DNA from: Planctomyces sp.
GTDB taxonomy: Bacteria; Planctomycetota; Planctomycetia; Planctomycetales; Planctomycetaceae
Direction: 5' to 3'
Assembly (NCBI GenBank): GCA_019636235.1
Contig: JAHBXW010000008.1
Coordinates: 124,001 to 188,000 of the forward strand
Length of the DNA: 64,000 nt
Made by a program: the position numbers and the translations under genes. The notes below the pieces were generated by a model that saw only the letters and a program-made list of their open reading frames with translations, was not told the origin of the DNA and did no database searches. Positions 1 through 8,766 of the stretch are shown here, one piece after another. How positions within the stretch are numbered: position 1 is the stretch's first letter; the number at the start of each line of letters is the position of its first letter.

Positions 1-1
1 C

Positions 2-1267
2 ACCACCGGCATCGAGCCGGACATCGCGCTCATCAAGTACAAGCAGCTCGCCGGCGGCGGCATGTTGAAGATCATCAACCGCACCGTGCCGAAGTCGCTG
101 GCCACGCTGGGCTACGATCAGCCGACGATCGACGGCATCCTGGCCTACCTGGAGCAGGAGGAAACGGTCGAAGGCGCCCCGGGCCTCAAGCCTGAACACC
201 TCGCCGTGTTCGACTGCGCCTTTAAGGCCGCCAAGGGAACCCGCACGATCGCCTGGAAGGCGCACGTCACCATGATGGCCGCCGCCCAGCCGTTCCTGTC
301 CGGCGCCATCTCCAAGACGGTCAACATGCCGTCGGACAGCACCATCGACGACGTCAAGCAGGCCTACATCGAAGGCTGGAAGCTCGGCCTCAAGGCGCTG
401 GCGATTTACCGGGACGGCTCCAAGCAGAGCCAGCCTCTGGCGACCTCGAAAGAGGGGGACCGCAAAGGGAAGAAGGGCTCGGAAGAGCCGGTTCTCGCCG
501 CCCAGCCGATCCGCCGCCGGTTGCCCGAGACCCGCAACTCGGTCACGCACAAGTTCTCCGTGGGCGGACACGAAGGGTACATCACGGTCGGCCTGTTCGA
601 GGACGGGGCGCCCGGCGAACTGTTCATCACGATGGCCAAGGAAGGCTCGACGATCGGCGGCCTGATGGACGTCATCGGCACGCAGACTTCGATGGCCCTG
701 CAGTACGGCGTGCCGCTGTCCGACCTGGTCAACAAGTTCAGCCACGCCCGGTTCGAGCCCAGCGGCTGGACGCCGAACCCGGACATCCCGCACGCGAAAT
801 CGGTCGTGGACTACATCTTCCGGTGGCTGGGCATGCAGTTCGTGCCGGGCTTCCGGGAGAAAAACGCTCCCCGGCGGGAGGGGGAATACGGCGGGACGCC
901 TACGGCCGGCGATTCCGCGGGCCCTAAGGTTCCCTCTCCCCAGGATGGGGCGAGGGAGGCCGCGAAGGACTCGACGGGGCCTGTCAGCAGCGAATCGGCG
1001 ACTGCGGTCGCTCTCCCGGTGCTGGCCGTGGCGGCGCCAGCCGCGCTGAACGGAACGAACGGCGTCCATGCGAACGGTCACGCGTCGAACGGGACCCACG
1101 CGGGCGCCCGGGGCGGCTCGGCCCTCGATGGCCCGCAGGTCCGCAGCCAGCAGTTCGCCCTGTTCCAGTCGGACGCGCCGGCCTGCGACAACTGCGGGGC
1201 GATCACCGTCCGCAACGGCAACTGCTACCTGTGCCACAACTGTGGGCAGAGCATGGGCTGTTCGTGA
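2..1267 (+). CDS. nrdJ: Adenosylcobalamin-dependent (class II) ribonucleoside-diphosphate reductase, C-terminal part
   Basis: The reading frame is open from the first bases of the window, so the gene begins upstream and only about 420 C-terminal residues are seen. The start reads TTGIEPDIALIKYKQLAGGG, typical of B12-dependent reductases that convert NDPs to dNDPs without oxygen. The family's C-terminal hallmark is also present: a Cys-rich tail with CDNCG, CYLCHNCG and a terminal GCS. A metal or redox role for such tails is known for the family. Between the catalytic part and the tail lies a low-complexity linker of roughly 110 residues rich in Gly, Ala and Asn, longer than needed for the fold. 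An ATG at 62 is internal, not the start. A hairpin follows the stop at 1471-1501. Confidence 0.9.
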   Translation, partial: TTGIEPDIALIKYKQLAGGGMLKIINRTVPKSLATLGYDQPTIDGILAYLEQEETVEGAPGLKPEHLAVFDCAFKAAKGTRTIAWKAHVTMMAAAQPFLSGAISKTVNMPSDSTIDDVKQAYIEGWKLGLKALAIYRDGSKQSQPLATSKEGDRKGKKGSEEPVLAAQPIRRRLPETRNSVTHKFSVGGHEGYITVGLFEDGAPGELFITMAKEGSTIGGLMDVIGTQTSMALQYGVPLSDLVNKFSHARFEPSGWTPNPDIPHAKSVVDYIFRWLGMQFVPGFREKNAPRREGEYGGTPTAGDSAGPKVPSPQDGAREAAKDSTGPVSSESATAVALPVLAVAAPAALNGTNGVHANGHASNGTHAGARGGSALDGPQVRSQQFALFQSDAPACDNCGAITVRNGNCYLCHNCGQSMGCS

Positions 1268-1470
1268 CGAGCGTGATCAGGCGGCGAGCGGCTGGCGAAA
1301 TGCTGGCCGCCCGCCGGCTGCGAGACTCGGAACCGGCCGCGGCATGGATTTCGGAAGCGGCCCCGGGAGCGGCATTCGCCCCGGAAATCTGTGGCGTGAG
1401 ATTTTGATTGGATGAGGAAGTCGTCTGCCGGACGGCTGACGGAATAGCGCTAACGGCAGACTTGATCGCG

Positions 1471-1510
1471 CACCCCGGCGGAACGGATGACCGCTGGGGT
1501 GTCGTCGTTT
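1471..1510 (+). terminator. Probable terminator after nrdJ
   Basis: CACCCCGGCGG at 1471-1481 pairs with CCGCTGGGGTG at 1491-1501. This is an 11-bp stem with one G-T pair and a 9-nt loop, followed by a short TCGTCGTTT stretch. A weaker inverted repeat (GTCTGCCG 1423-1430, CGGCAGAC 1454-1461) lies just before it. The T-tract is poor, so termination is inferred. Confidence 0.5.
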
Positions 1511-1534
1511 GATCAGTTCCCACTCGCGCTGCAG

Positions 1535-1687
1535 TTTCGTAGGCCGGGTCTTGACCCGGCGAGCCGTTGCAAACCGATGTCCCGAATCCGCGGGAAAGGG
1601 AAATGATTAGGCTGCATCCGAGGCAACCCGCGCTGACGTGGACGCCCATTCCCAAAGAACTCGCTGGGCCAAGGCCCAGCCTGCGAA
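1535..1687. repeat. Hairpin-ended dispersed repeat, copy 1
   Basis: This is an element of about 150 bp with no ORF. Its two ends are 28-nt inverted repeats of each other, matching at 23 of 28 positions (1536-1563 and 1660-1687). Each end is itself a perfect 8-bp hairpin with a 2-nt loop: GCCGGGTC-TT-GACCCGGC at 1543-1560 and GCTGGGCC-AA-GGCCCAGC at 1663-1680. A second copy in opposite orientation lies at 21355-21510 and a half copy at 23662-23711. The form fits a REP doublet or a MITE. Confidence 0.8.
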
Positions 1688-1703
1688 TCGGCAGCATCGA
1701 GAA

Positions 1704-1737
1704 GGTGGGTCAGCGCAGGCTTGACCCACCCTACAGC
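1704..1737. repeat. REP-like hairpin of the GTAGGGTGGGTCA type
   Basis: GGTGGGTCA at 1704-1712 and TGACCCACC at 1722-1730 form a perfect 9-bp stem with a 9-nt loop. CTAC follows the right arm, so the minus strand reads GTAGGGTGGGTCA. This resembles REP sequences that RAYT transposases mobilise in other bacteria. No RAYT gene is in the window. The hairpin sits about 100 bases before the methyltransferase start. Confidence 0.65.
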
Positions 1738-1836
1738 TACTGATCGTGCCGGCGACCTGCGCGACGGGCCGCACGCTTGCCCCCCGCAGGTCACCCACCG
1801 AGAATCCCGGTCGTCAGGTTCCGCCCCGAGGCGCCG

Positions 1837-2655
1837 ATGACTGTGGACCAGCGACTCGCATCCGATCGGTTCCCCCGTGCCTCGGCCTATCATCCCGCCT
1901 GGGTGCTGGCCGGAGTCAGCGGCGGGGCCAATCCGCTGTGGCTGACTGAGTGGCTCTGCGAGGCGATCGACCTGCGGAGGGGCATGCGCGTTCTGGACCT
2001 CGGCTGCGGTCGGGCCCTGTCCTCGGTCTTCCTGCGGCGCGAGTTCGGCGTCGAGGTGTGGGCCGCCGATCTGTGGTGCAGCCCCACGGAGAACAGCGAA
2101 CGAATCCGGGACGCGGGCGTCGAGGAGGGCGTGTTCCCGATCCGCGCCGACGCCCGGTCGCTGCCGTTCGCCGAGGGGTTCTTCGACGCCATCCTGTCGA
2201 TCGACTCGTTCATGTATTACGGCACGGACGATTTGTACCTGAGCGACCTCGCCCGGTTCGTCAAACCGGGGGGGACGCTGGGCATCGCGCTCGCCGGAAT
2301 GGTGACCGAGGTCGACGGACCGGCGCCCGCGCACCTGGCCGAGTGGTGGGCAGGCGACATGGCGTACTGCCTGCACTCGGCGGAGTGGTGGCGGCGGCAT
2401 TGGGAGCGGACCGGCATCGTGGACATTTCGGTCGCTGACACGCTGGACGACGGCTGGCGGTTCTGGCGGGATTGGATCAAGGTCGTCGCGCCCGCGAACG
2501 AGCGGGAAATCCTGGCGCTGGAGACGGATGCGGGCCGGCATTTCGGCTATGTCCGCGTGGTGGGCCGCCGCCGCGCTGACGCGCAGCTGTTCGATCCGCA
2601 CCTGACGATCCCGGCGGAGTACACGAAACAGCCGTTGCTCCGCGGCTCGGAATAG
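1837..2655 (+). CDS. Class I SAM-dependent methyltransferase
   Basis: The protein has 272 residues and a Rossmann methyltransferase core. Motif I is VLDLGCGRA at about residues 55-63, an acidic residue ends the second strand (WAADLW), RADARSLPFAEGFFDAI is a motif II/III-like stretch, and VKPGGTLGIAL matches the post-I strand. The layout is like small-molecule or cyclopropane-synthase-like methyltransferases, and the substrate cannot be told. The ATG at 1837 is preferred over an in-frame TTG at 1777 because CGAGG lies just upstream and the extra 20 residues look non-coding. It stands alone between hairpin repeats, and another hairpin follows its stop at 2672. Confidence 0.8.
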   Translation: MTVDQRLASDRFPRASAYHPAWVLAGVSGGANPLWLTEWLCEAIDLRRGMRVLDLGCGRALSSVFLRREFGVEVWAADLWCSPTENSERIRDAGVEEGVFPIRADARSLPFAEGFFDAILSIDSFMYYGTDDLYLSDLARFVKPGGTLGIALAGMVTEVDGPAPAHLAEWWAGDMAYCLHSAEWWRRHWERTGIVDISVADTLDDGWRFWRDWIKVVAPANEREILALETDAGRHFGYVRVVGRRRADAQLFDPHLTIPAEYTKQPLLRGSE

Positions 2656-2671
2656 GCTGGCTGTTCCGCAG

Positions 2672-2686
2672 GCCGGGTGACCCGGC
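2672..2686. repeat. Short palindrome after the methyltransferase gene
   Basis: GCCGGGT at 2672-2678 and ACCCGGC at 2680-2686 form a 7-bp palindrome with one central base. The arm resembles the GCCGGGTC arms of the larger dispersed repeat. It may be a degenerate unit of that family or help end transcription; no T-tract follows. Confidence 0.5.
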
Positions 2687-2807
2687 GCCACGGCCGGCGC
2701 TCACGCTTCGAGCGTATGCGAACGCTCCTCGCCGCGGCCCCATTGCCGTTCTCGTCTCCGCCCGGTAGCGTCGAGGGCCTCTCTGCCGTTCCAACCTGGA
2801 GATCGCC

Positions 2808-3857
2808 ATGCCCCGTCGCTGGTCCGCTGTGCTGCTGGCCCTCGTCGTCTCGTTCGCCGCCCGGTCCGTGTCGGCGGGCGCGGAGGACGGACGGTTCGAC
2901 CTGTACTTCATCGACGTCGAGGGCGGGGCCGCGACGCTGCTCGTCACGCCGGACGGCGAATCGGTGCTGATCGACTCCGGCTACCCCGGCAACCAGGGGC
3001 GGGACCTGAACCGCATTCTGCATGTTGTGCGGGACGTCGCCAGGCTCAATCGCATCGACCACGCGGTCGTGTCGCACTGGCATCTTGATCATTACGGCAA
3101 CCATGCTGCGCTGGCCGGGCAAATTCCGATCGGCGCGTTCTGGGACCGGGGGATTCCCGACGCGCTCGAGGAGGACCGGCAGTTCCCGGACCGCATCGCC
3201 CAGTACCGCGCCGCTGCGCAGAACCAGTCCCGCACGCTCCGCGCCGGCGACAGCTTCCAGTTCGACTCCCAGCCGCCGCTGACGGTCAAAATCCTGACCG
3301 CCAGTCGCGAGGTCGTGCCCAATGTCGGCCCGCCCAACCCGCACGCGGAGAAGCATCAGCCCCAGCCGGAGGATCCCAGCGACAACGCCGCCTCGCTGAG
3401 CCTGCTGTTCGGCTTCGGCGATTTCCGGTTCCTGTGCTGCGGCGATCTGACCTGGAACGTGGAGGCGCAGCTGGTGACGCCGAACAATCCGGTGGGCCTG
3501 GTGGACCTGTTCATGGTCACGCACCACGGGTTGAACGTGAGCAACAACCCGGTGCTGGTGCACGCGATCGATCCGGTGGTGACGGTGATGTGCAACGGTC
3601 CGAAGAAGGGGGGCGCTCCGGAGACGCTGGCGACGCTGCGGGGCGTGGCGTCGCTGAAGGCGATGTACCAGTTGCACCGGAACGTGGATTTGCCGGAGGA
3701 CGCGCAGGCGCCGCCGTCGTACATTGCGAACAGCGATCCGACGGAGAACTGCAGCGGGCGGTGGGTGAAGGCTTCGGTGGCTCCGGACGGGAAGAGCTAC
3801 ACGGTGCAGATCGACGTGGACGGGCGGAAGGACGAGTACGCGACGCGGCCGCGGTGA
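2808..3857 (+). CDS. Secreted metallo-beta-lactamase-fold (ComEC/Rec2-like) hydrolase
   Basis: The protein has 349 residues with an N-terminal signal peptide (MPRRWSAVLLALVVSFAARS, cut near residue 23). The metal-binding motif SHWHLDHYGN at about residues 88-97 is the HxHxDH signature of the fold. Further ligands are probable at CCGDLTW and MVTHHGLN. The domain resembles the ComEC C-terminal beta-lactamase domain but lacks its membrane part, so it should act in the periplasm. The substrate is unknown; phosphodiester or nucleotide hydrolysis is a family-based guess. The gene is convergent with the dynamin-like gene that ends at 3946. Confidence 0.75.
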   Translation: MPRRWSAVLLALVVSFAARSVSAGAEDGRFDLYFIDVEGGAATLLVTPDGESVLIDSGYPGNQGRDLNRILHVVRDVARLNRIDHAVVSHWHLDHYGNHAALAGQIPIGAFWDRGIPDALEEDRQFPDRIAQYRAAAQNQSRTLRAGDSFQFDSQPPLTVKILTASREVVPNVGPPNPHAEKHQPQPEDPSDNAASLSLLFGFGDFRFLCCGDLTWNVEAQLVTPNNPVGLVDLFMVTHHGLNVSNNPVLVHAIDPVVTVMCNGPKKGGAPETLATLRGVASLKAMYQLHRNVDLPEDAQAPPSYIANSDPTENCSGRWVKASVAPDGKSYTVQIDVDGRKDEYATRPR

Positions 3858-3945
3858 GCGGGGGCGCCCCGCGGTCAGCGCGGCTTGAGCATCTTCAGAA
3901 TCTTCGGATCGTACGGCCCGACCCGCTGGCCGCCATTCTGCCCCC

Positions 3946-5820
3946 TCACCCCGGCATGCGCTGCAACCGCTCCAGCGCCTGTTGCACACGTCGATATTCT
4001 TCGCTCGTCGTCGTCGACGCCGCCTGCTGCAGGTCGCCCGGCATCGACCCCAGCAGCGTACGCTGGAGCTGGCCGGCCAGCCAGGCTGCCCGCTGGGCCG
4101 CGTAGCGCGTCTGCAGGCCGCGAAACCGCGCCTCGAAGTACCCGACGCTCGTCCCCGCCCCCGAACTCAGCACCGTCTCACCCACCGCGCCCGCCACCGT
4201 TCCCCCCACGACATCCCCCGCGATGTGCACCACCCCCTGCATGGCCGCATCCGCGAAGATTGGCGTGACCGCGTGACCCACCGGGCCGAATCCCACCACG
4301 AACAACGCCACGCTCGTCACCGGACGCGCCGCCGCCGCCGCCATGTCGACCTTCCGAAACAGCTCGTACGCGTTCGGACTGTCCGACCGGAACGTCTTCA
4401 GCTCATCGTCGACCAGCAGCCGCAGCTCCTCCTCGAAGCGCACGTCCCGGTGCACGCGCTTCAACTCGTCCAGCACCTGCGTCCGGGAGGTGCCGTTCAG
4501 GATCTCCTGCAGCCGCGGCTGAAGCAGTTCGTTGCCGAGTTCCGCCAGCATCGTCAGCCGGTCGTACACCGCCGAGACGGCGCTCAGGATGCCGCTCCAC
4601 TCCCGCTCGCGGTAGGCGTCGAACAAGGGGCGCGGTTCTCCCTTCACAAGCACCTTCAGCTTCTGAAACGGCCATGAGATCCCAGCGCCCACCGCGTTGT
4701 AGAAGCCATGGACCTGACGCGACCAGCCTTCCCGCTGATCGCGCCACCAGCGGCGCAGCTCGCTGACGACCGCCGCGGCAGGCGCCGTGGGCCAGTCTTT
4801 CACTTCGGCGAGTTTGCCGGCGGACAGCTGTTCGCTCGCGGCCCGAAATTCCTGGACCCGGGCGCGGACCTCCCGCAGATAGGCCGGCGCACCGCTGGCG
4901 GGGTCGAGCGTCTGCCGCAGGCTGCCGCGCAGCGACCGCCACTTGATCTCCTGGAATCGCAGCCGCGACAGGTCGCTGAGCAGGCTGCGGGACTCGACGC
5001 GCGGCGACTTGGGATCGTCCGTCTTCGCGGGCTTTTCAGGGGGCCAGGCGCGCTCGAAGAACGGCAGCTCGATGGCCTCGGCCGCGCGGCGATCCGCCGG
5101 CGCGACGTAGACGATCTGCGGCTCGATTCCCGTCTCCCGGCAGAACGTCTCCAGCCACAGCGGCCAGTACGGCTCGTCCTCCGGCAGCAGCACCTGGTTC
5201 AGGATCACGACCACGGCCTTTTCCTCGGCCGCCGCCTTGCGGAAGAACTCTTTCACGGCCGCATCGTTGTACTTCTGTTGCGTCAGCACGGCGATCAGCA
5301 GGTCGGCCGCCTGCCGGACATGGTCGGCCCGCTCCCAGTTGATCCGCGCATCGCTGTCGATATCGGGCGTGTCGAGCAGCAGCAGGTTGGCGGGCATCTC
5401 GGGCGACTCGCGCCAGAACAACCGGTGCTGGGCCTCGTCGGACAAAGCTCCGTCGGCGCCGGTCCAGGGAGTGACGGTGAAGCCCGTGAACAGAGCGCCC
5501 ACATCGTGCCGGCGCGAGAACCCGGTCGGCGCGAGGCAGGTGGGATGCCGCGTCCCGGAGGCCAGCGGCGACGTCGCGCTGGCCCGGAAGCCGGCGGCAT
5601 GATTGAAGACGACGCTCTTGCCGATGTTCGTGCCGCCGACCACCGCGGCGATCAGGAAGCTGTCTTCGCCCAGTTGCGGGCGAAGCTTGCGCATCAGGAG
5701 CTCGTACCATTCGCGTCCGGCGAGCGGCGGAAGCTGCAGCCGCTGGGCGACAGGTTCGAAAACTTCGAGCGCGGCGCACAGGTCGTGGACGGCTGCGGGA
5801 GTGGCGCCTGGATCCGGCAT
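3946..5820 (-). CDS. Dynamin-like GTPase
   Basis: The protein has 624 residues and a large GTPase domain. The P-loop is GGTNIGKS at about residues 62-69, the G2 Thr is in RHPT near 94, the G3 motif is DTPDIDSD at 150-157, and the G4-like motif is ILNQ. The P-loop and length fit bacterial dynamin-like or YfjP/EngA-type membrane-associated GTPases. The middle is helical. Near the C-terminus a Gly/Ala/Val-rich segment (SVALFVVGFGPVGHAVTPI and onward) looks able to insert in membrane. The ATG at 5820 is chosen because the upstream open frame is Arg/Pro-rich non-coding-like sequence. The role is unknown; membrane remodelling or stress defence are family-based possibilities. It is divergent from the small membrane protein at 6072. 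Confidence 0.75.
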   Translation of the reverse strand: MPDPGATPAAVHDLCAALEVFEPVAQRLQLPPLAGREWYELLMRKLRPQLGEDSFLIAAVVGGTNIGKSVVFNHAAGFRASATSPLASGTRHPTCLAPTGFSRRHDVGALFTGFTVTPWTGADGALSDEAQHRLFWRESPEMPANLLLLDTPDIDSDARINWERADHVRQAADLLIAVLTQQKYNDAAVKEFFRKAAAEEKAVVVILNQVLLPEDEPYWPLWLETFCRETGIEPQIVYVAPADRRAAEAIELPFFERAWPPEKPAKTDDPKSPRVESRSLLSDLSRLRFQEIKWRSLRGSLRQTLDPASGAPAYLREVRARVQEFRAASEQLSAGKLAEVKDWPTAPAAAVVSELRRWWRDQREGWSRQVHGFYNAVGAGISWPFQKLKVLVKGEPRPLFDAYREREWSGILSAVSAVYDRLTMLAELGNELLQPRLQEILNGTSRTQVLDELKRVHRDVRFEEELRLLVDDELKTFRSDSPNAYELFRKVDMAAAAARPVTSVALFVVGFGPVGHAVTPIFADAAMQGVVHIAGDVVGGTVAGAVGETVLSSGAGTSVGYFEARFRGLQTRYAAQRAAWLAGQLQRTLLGSMPGDLQQAASTTTSEEYRRVQQALERLQRMPG

Positions 5821-6071
5821 CGGGCGTGTACGGCGGTCAGGCGCGGAGAGGGACGGGAGAAGGGACGGGGCGCCGCGGGGGCGATGTGCCGGGACGCTGA
5901 CGCGTCGCCTTCGGCGATCGATCCGCGCGCGGCCGGACGTCGGCAGACTTCTGCAAACGCCCGGGACATGGTATTGCCTGTCGGCGGCGGGCGAAATTCG
6001 CCCGGGCGGCGGCACTGGTCGCCGTTTCCCCGAACTCGTGCATACCCGTTGAACGCCGGCGATCCGCATCC

Positions 6072-6443
6072 ATGCCCGAAGCCCCCCGTCGCCGCAGCCC
6101 GACGCTGGCGTTCCTGCTGAAACGGCGGCCGTTCGAGCATGAAATCTCGTTGTTTCTGCTGGCCAGCCTGCTCGATTTTTTCATGACCTACTGGATGCTG
6201 TCGCACCGTCCGGGGGAGATGCGATTCATCGAATCAAACCCCGCCGCCCGGTATTTCCTCGACCACTGGGGAGTGAAGGGGCTGCTGGGCTTCAAGCTGG
6301 CGGCGGTGCTGGTCGTCGTGCTGTCGACGGCGTTGATCGCCGAGCGGCGTCCCGCCTGGGCCCGGGCCATCCTGTGGCTGGGCATCGCCGGAACGGCCCT
6401 CGTGGTGCTGTACAGCTTCTCGATGTTCCTGCGGCATCGCTGA
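6072..6443 (+). CDS. Small membrane protein, DUF5658-like
   Basis: The protein has 123 residues with three predicted membrane segments: about 26-44 (LFLLASLLDFFMTYWML), 72-90 (LLGFKLAAVLVVVLST) and 100-118. Asp in the first segment and the ESNP motif after it (residues 54-57) are like DUF5658 membrane proteins of unknown function. It is divergent from the dynamin-like GTPase 251 bases away and convergent with the helicase gene. A functional tie to the GTPase is possible but unproven. Confidence 0.65.
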   Translation: MPEAPRRRSPTLAFLLKRRPFEHEISLFLLASLLDFFMTYWMLSHRPGEMRFIESNPAARYFLDHWGVKGLLGFKLAAVLVVVLSTALIAERRPAWARAILWLGIAGTALVVLYSFSMFLRHR

Positions 6444-6506
6444 CGGCTGCCGCGCGAGCGCGGCGACTCCCGCGCTGTCCGATCGCCGTCCCACTGGCCG
6501 TTCGCT

Positions 6507-8618
6507 TCAGGCGGCGTCGGCCTTCGGCTTCGGCGGCGCGATCGACCGCGCCCCCTTGCTGGTCCGCGCCTTGAGATCGAACAGCCCGAAAATCTCCCCC
6601 GCCGACAGGCTCAGCGACGAGTTGTGATCGTCCCCCTCGCCCAGCACGCGGGCGAACAGGTCCCGCTTCTCCCGGAGAACGCGGTCGATCTTCTCCTCGA
6701 TCGTGTCCTTGCAGATGAACTTGGAGACGATCACCTGGCTTTTGCAGCCGATCCGGTGCGCGCGGTTGATCGCCTGATCCTCGACCGCCGGATTCCACCA
6801 GCGGTCGTACAGGAACACGTACCCCGCGAACTGCAGGTTCAGGCCCACGGCCCCCGTCGCGTAGCTCATCAGGATGATGTGCTTCGAGGGATCCTCCTTG
6901 AACCGCTGCAGAATGGGCTCGCGTTTCGGCGTCGGGATGCCGCCGTGATACATCAGCGGACCGTAGTCCTGCAGCCGCGCGTTCAGCCATTCCAGCGTCT
7001 TGGTCCACTGGCTGAACAGAATCGCCTTTCCCCCCGAGGCGGCGATCTCCTCCATGTCGGCCAGCACGCGTTCAAGCTTGGTCGATTCCCCGGTGAGCGG
7101 GTCGAAGTTGCAGATCTGCTTGAGCCGCATCACGAGTTCGAACACGTGCTGAATCGAGATCGAATCCCCCATCTCGTTGAGCTGGACGACGCCTTCCTTT
7201 TCCGCGGCCTGGTAGGCGGACTTCTGCGCCGGTCCGAGCTCGATGTACTCATCCCGGTCAAGGCGGGGCGGCATGTCTTTCATGACGAGGTTCTTGGTGC
7301 GGCGGAGCACGTAGTCCTTCGCCAGCTGCGACAGCTGGCGGACGTCGGGCGTCGCCTGCGGGGGGATCACGCCCATGAACTCGAACAGGACGGCGAGTTC
7401 CTCGGGCCGGTTCTCGATGGGCGTGCCGGTGAGGGCCAGGCTCCGCTTTCTGGGCACGGCCCGGGCCGTGGCCGATGTCACCGACTCCCGGTTCTTGATC
7501 CGCTGCGCCTCATCCAGAACGACGAGATCGAACTTGGGCAGCTCGACCGGCTCCCCGGCGCCTGCGTGGCCCACCGAGTAATTCACCTCGGAGTTCGAGC
7601 GCCCCAGACCGTCCGCCGGGCCGCCGCACTCCTTCAGCATCGCCTGCATGTCCCGCACCAGCAGCTCGTAGTTGCACAACAGCACGATCGCCCCCGGAAG
7701 CCGCCACAGCATCTGACGACGAGGCCCGTCCCCCTCCAGCGTCGTCAGCGGAATTTCCTCCGCCCACGTCTTGAACTCCCGCTGCCAGTTGGGGATCAGC
7801 GGTTTGGGGCAGACCAGCAGGACCCGTCGCACCTGCCCCGCCCGCAGCAGCAGCCGCAGCGCGGTGATCGTCTGCATTGTCTTGCCGAGGCCCATCTCGT
7901 CCGCCAGCAGCGCGGCTTTTTGCGAGAACAACCAGGCGATCCCCTCGAACTGATACGGGAACGGCTCGAACGGCATCACCAGTTCCTGTCCCTTGAGCCA
8001 CGATTCCAGCGGCGGCTGCAGGACATAGAACAGGCGGTCTTCGAGCGACAGGGCGTCGCTGGGCGGCCGGATACGGGTCGCCTTGGGTTTGGCCGGGGCG
8101 TCGGGATCGACGGGCCGGGGCGCGGGGGCCTCGATCTTCCGCGGCGCCGCATCCTCCTTCTCCGGCCTGGGGGGCAGGAAGCACATCCCCTCCGGGAACG
8201 TGAGTCCCAGCGTCTTCGGCTTCGGCCAGTAGGGCTTCCAGGCGGGGACGAACCCGGCCCGATCGAGAAGCGGAACAGTTTCCGCCTCGCATTTGACCGC
8301 CCGCCGGAGGGCGGCGTTCATGCCCGTCATCGGCACGTCGATGGAGAAGTCCGCTCGCGTCAGTTCCGCGCGGCTGGTCAGCACAGCGGGCGGGTCGAAG
8401 GACTCCGGGGCTGCGCCGGCCAGGATGGGGCCGTCCAAAGAACTTGCTGACGGCGCGATGCTGGCCCGTGCGGCGGTCGGGTTCCCGACCTCGAAGGGCG
8501 GGGCCGGTCCATCGTCTGCGGTGCGGAATTCTCCGGGGATCAACGACGGCACTCCTTCGCCAAGGCTCACGAGCCTGTCATCGAACGCCCGGCCGGCGAG
8601 ATGGAGAAAACTCCGCAC
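6507..8618 (-). CDS. SNF2-family DEAD/DEAH-like helicase (DNA translocase)
   Basis: The protein has 703 residues. The N-terminal 215 residues are poorly conserved and Pro-rich. The two RecA lobes follow: motif I DEMGLGKT at 240-247, Ia [12 protein letters not shown], motif II DEAQ at 369-372, motif [11 protein letters not shown], motif [14 protein letters not shown] and motif VI NRAHRIG near 630. DEAQ rather than DEAH is common among bacterial Snf2 proteins. It should use ATP to move along or remodel DNA-protein complexes. No nuclease, methylase or SWIM partner gene is adjacent, so a defence system cannot be claimed. The start is GTG at 8618; no strong ribosome site is visible, so the N-terminus is uncertain. 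Confidence 0.85.
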   Translation of the reverse strand: MRSFLHLAGRAFDDRLVSLGEGVPSLIPGEFRTADDGPAPPFEVGNPTAARASIAPSASSLDGPILAGAAPESFDPPAVLTSRAELTRADFSIDVPMTGMNAALRRAVKCEAETVPLLDRAGFVPAWKPYWPKPKTLGLTFPEGMCFLPPRPEKEDAAPRKIEAPAPRPVDPDAPAKPKATRIRPPSDALSLEDRLFYVLQPPLESWLKGQELVMPFEPFPYQFEGIAWLFSQKAALLADEMGLGKTMQTITALRLLLRAGQVRRVLLVCPKPLIPNWQREFKTWAEEIPLTTLEGDGPRRQMLWRLPGAIVLLCNYELLVRDMQAMLKECGGPADGLGRSNSEVNYSVGHAGAGEPVELPKFDLVVLDEAQRIKNRESVTSATARAVPRKRSLALTGTPIENRPEELAVLFEFMGVIPPQATPDVRQLSQLAKDYVLRRTKNLVMKDMPPRLDRDEYIELGPAQKSAYQAAEKEGVVQLNEMGDSISIQHVFELVMRLKQICNFDPLTGESTKLERVLADMEEIAASGGKAILFSQWTKTLEWLNARLQDYGPLMYHGGIPTPKREPILQRFKEDPSKHIILMSYATGAVGLNLQFAGYVFLYDRWWNPAVEDQAINRAHRIGCKSQVIVSKFICKDTIEEKIDRVLREKRDLFARVLGEGDDHNSSLSLSAGEIFGLFDLKARTSKGARSIAPPKPKADAA

Positions 8619-8766
8619 GATCGGAACCCGAGGAGCGATTCCGGGGAATTCCGGCGTCGTCGACGAATTCGCCTCAAGTCGGCCATCAGCCCCCGGCCTG
8701 CGACGTTGAGGACTTGATGCAGAGGGCGCAGCTCAGGACTGAATGCGCCCGCGGGCGACATCCCGC

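Noticed and set aside
8433-8456. CCAAAGAACTTGCTG within the helicase gene, resembling the hairpin-ended repeat
   Set aside because: Only about 15 bases match, with no hairpin arm, inside a coding linker; this is likely chance.
6507-8618. SNF2 helicase as part of a phage-defence system
   Set aside because: No nuclease, methyltransferase with target-recognition domain, or other defence partner is adjacent; the dynamin-like gene is separated by a convergent gene.
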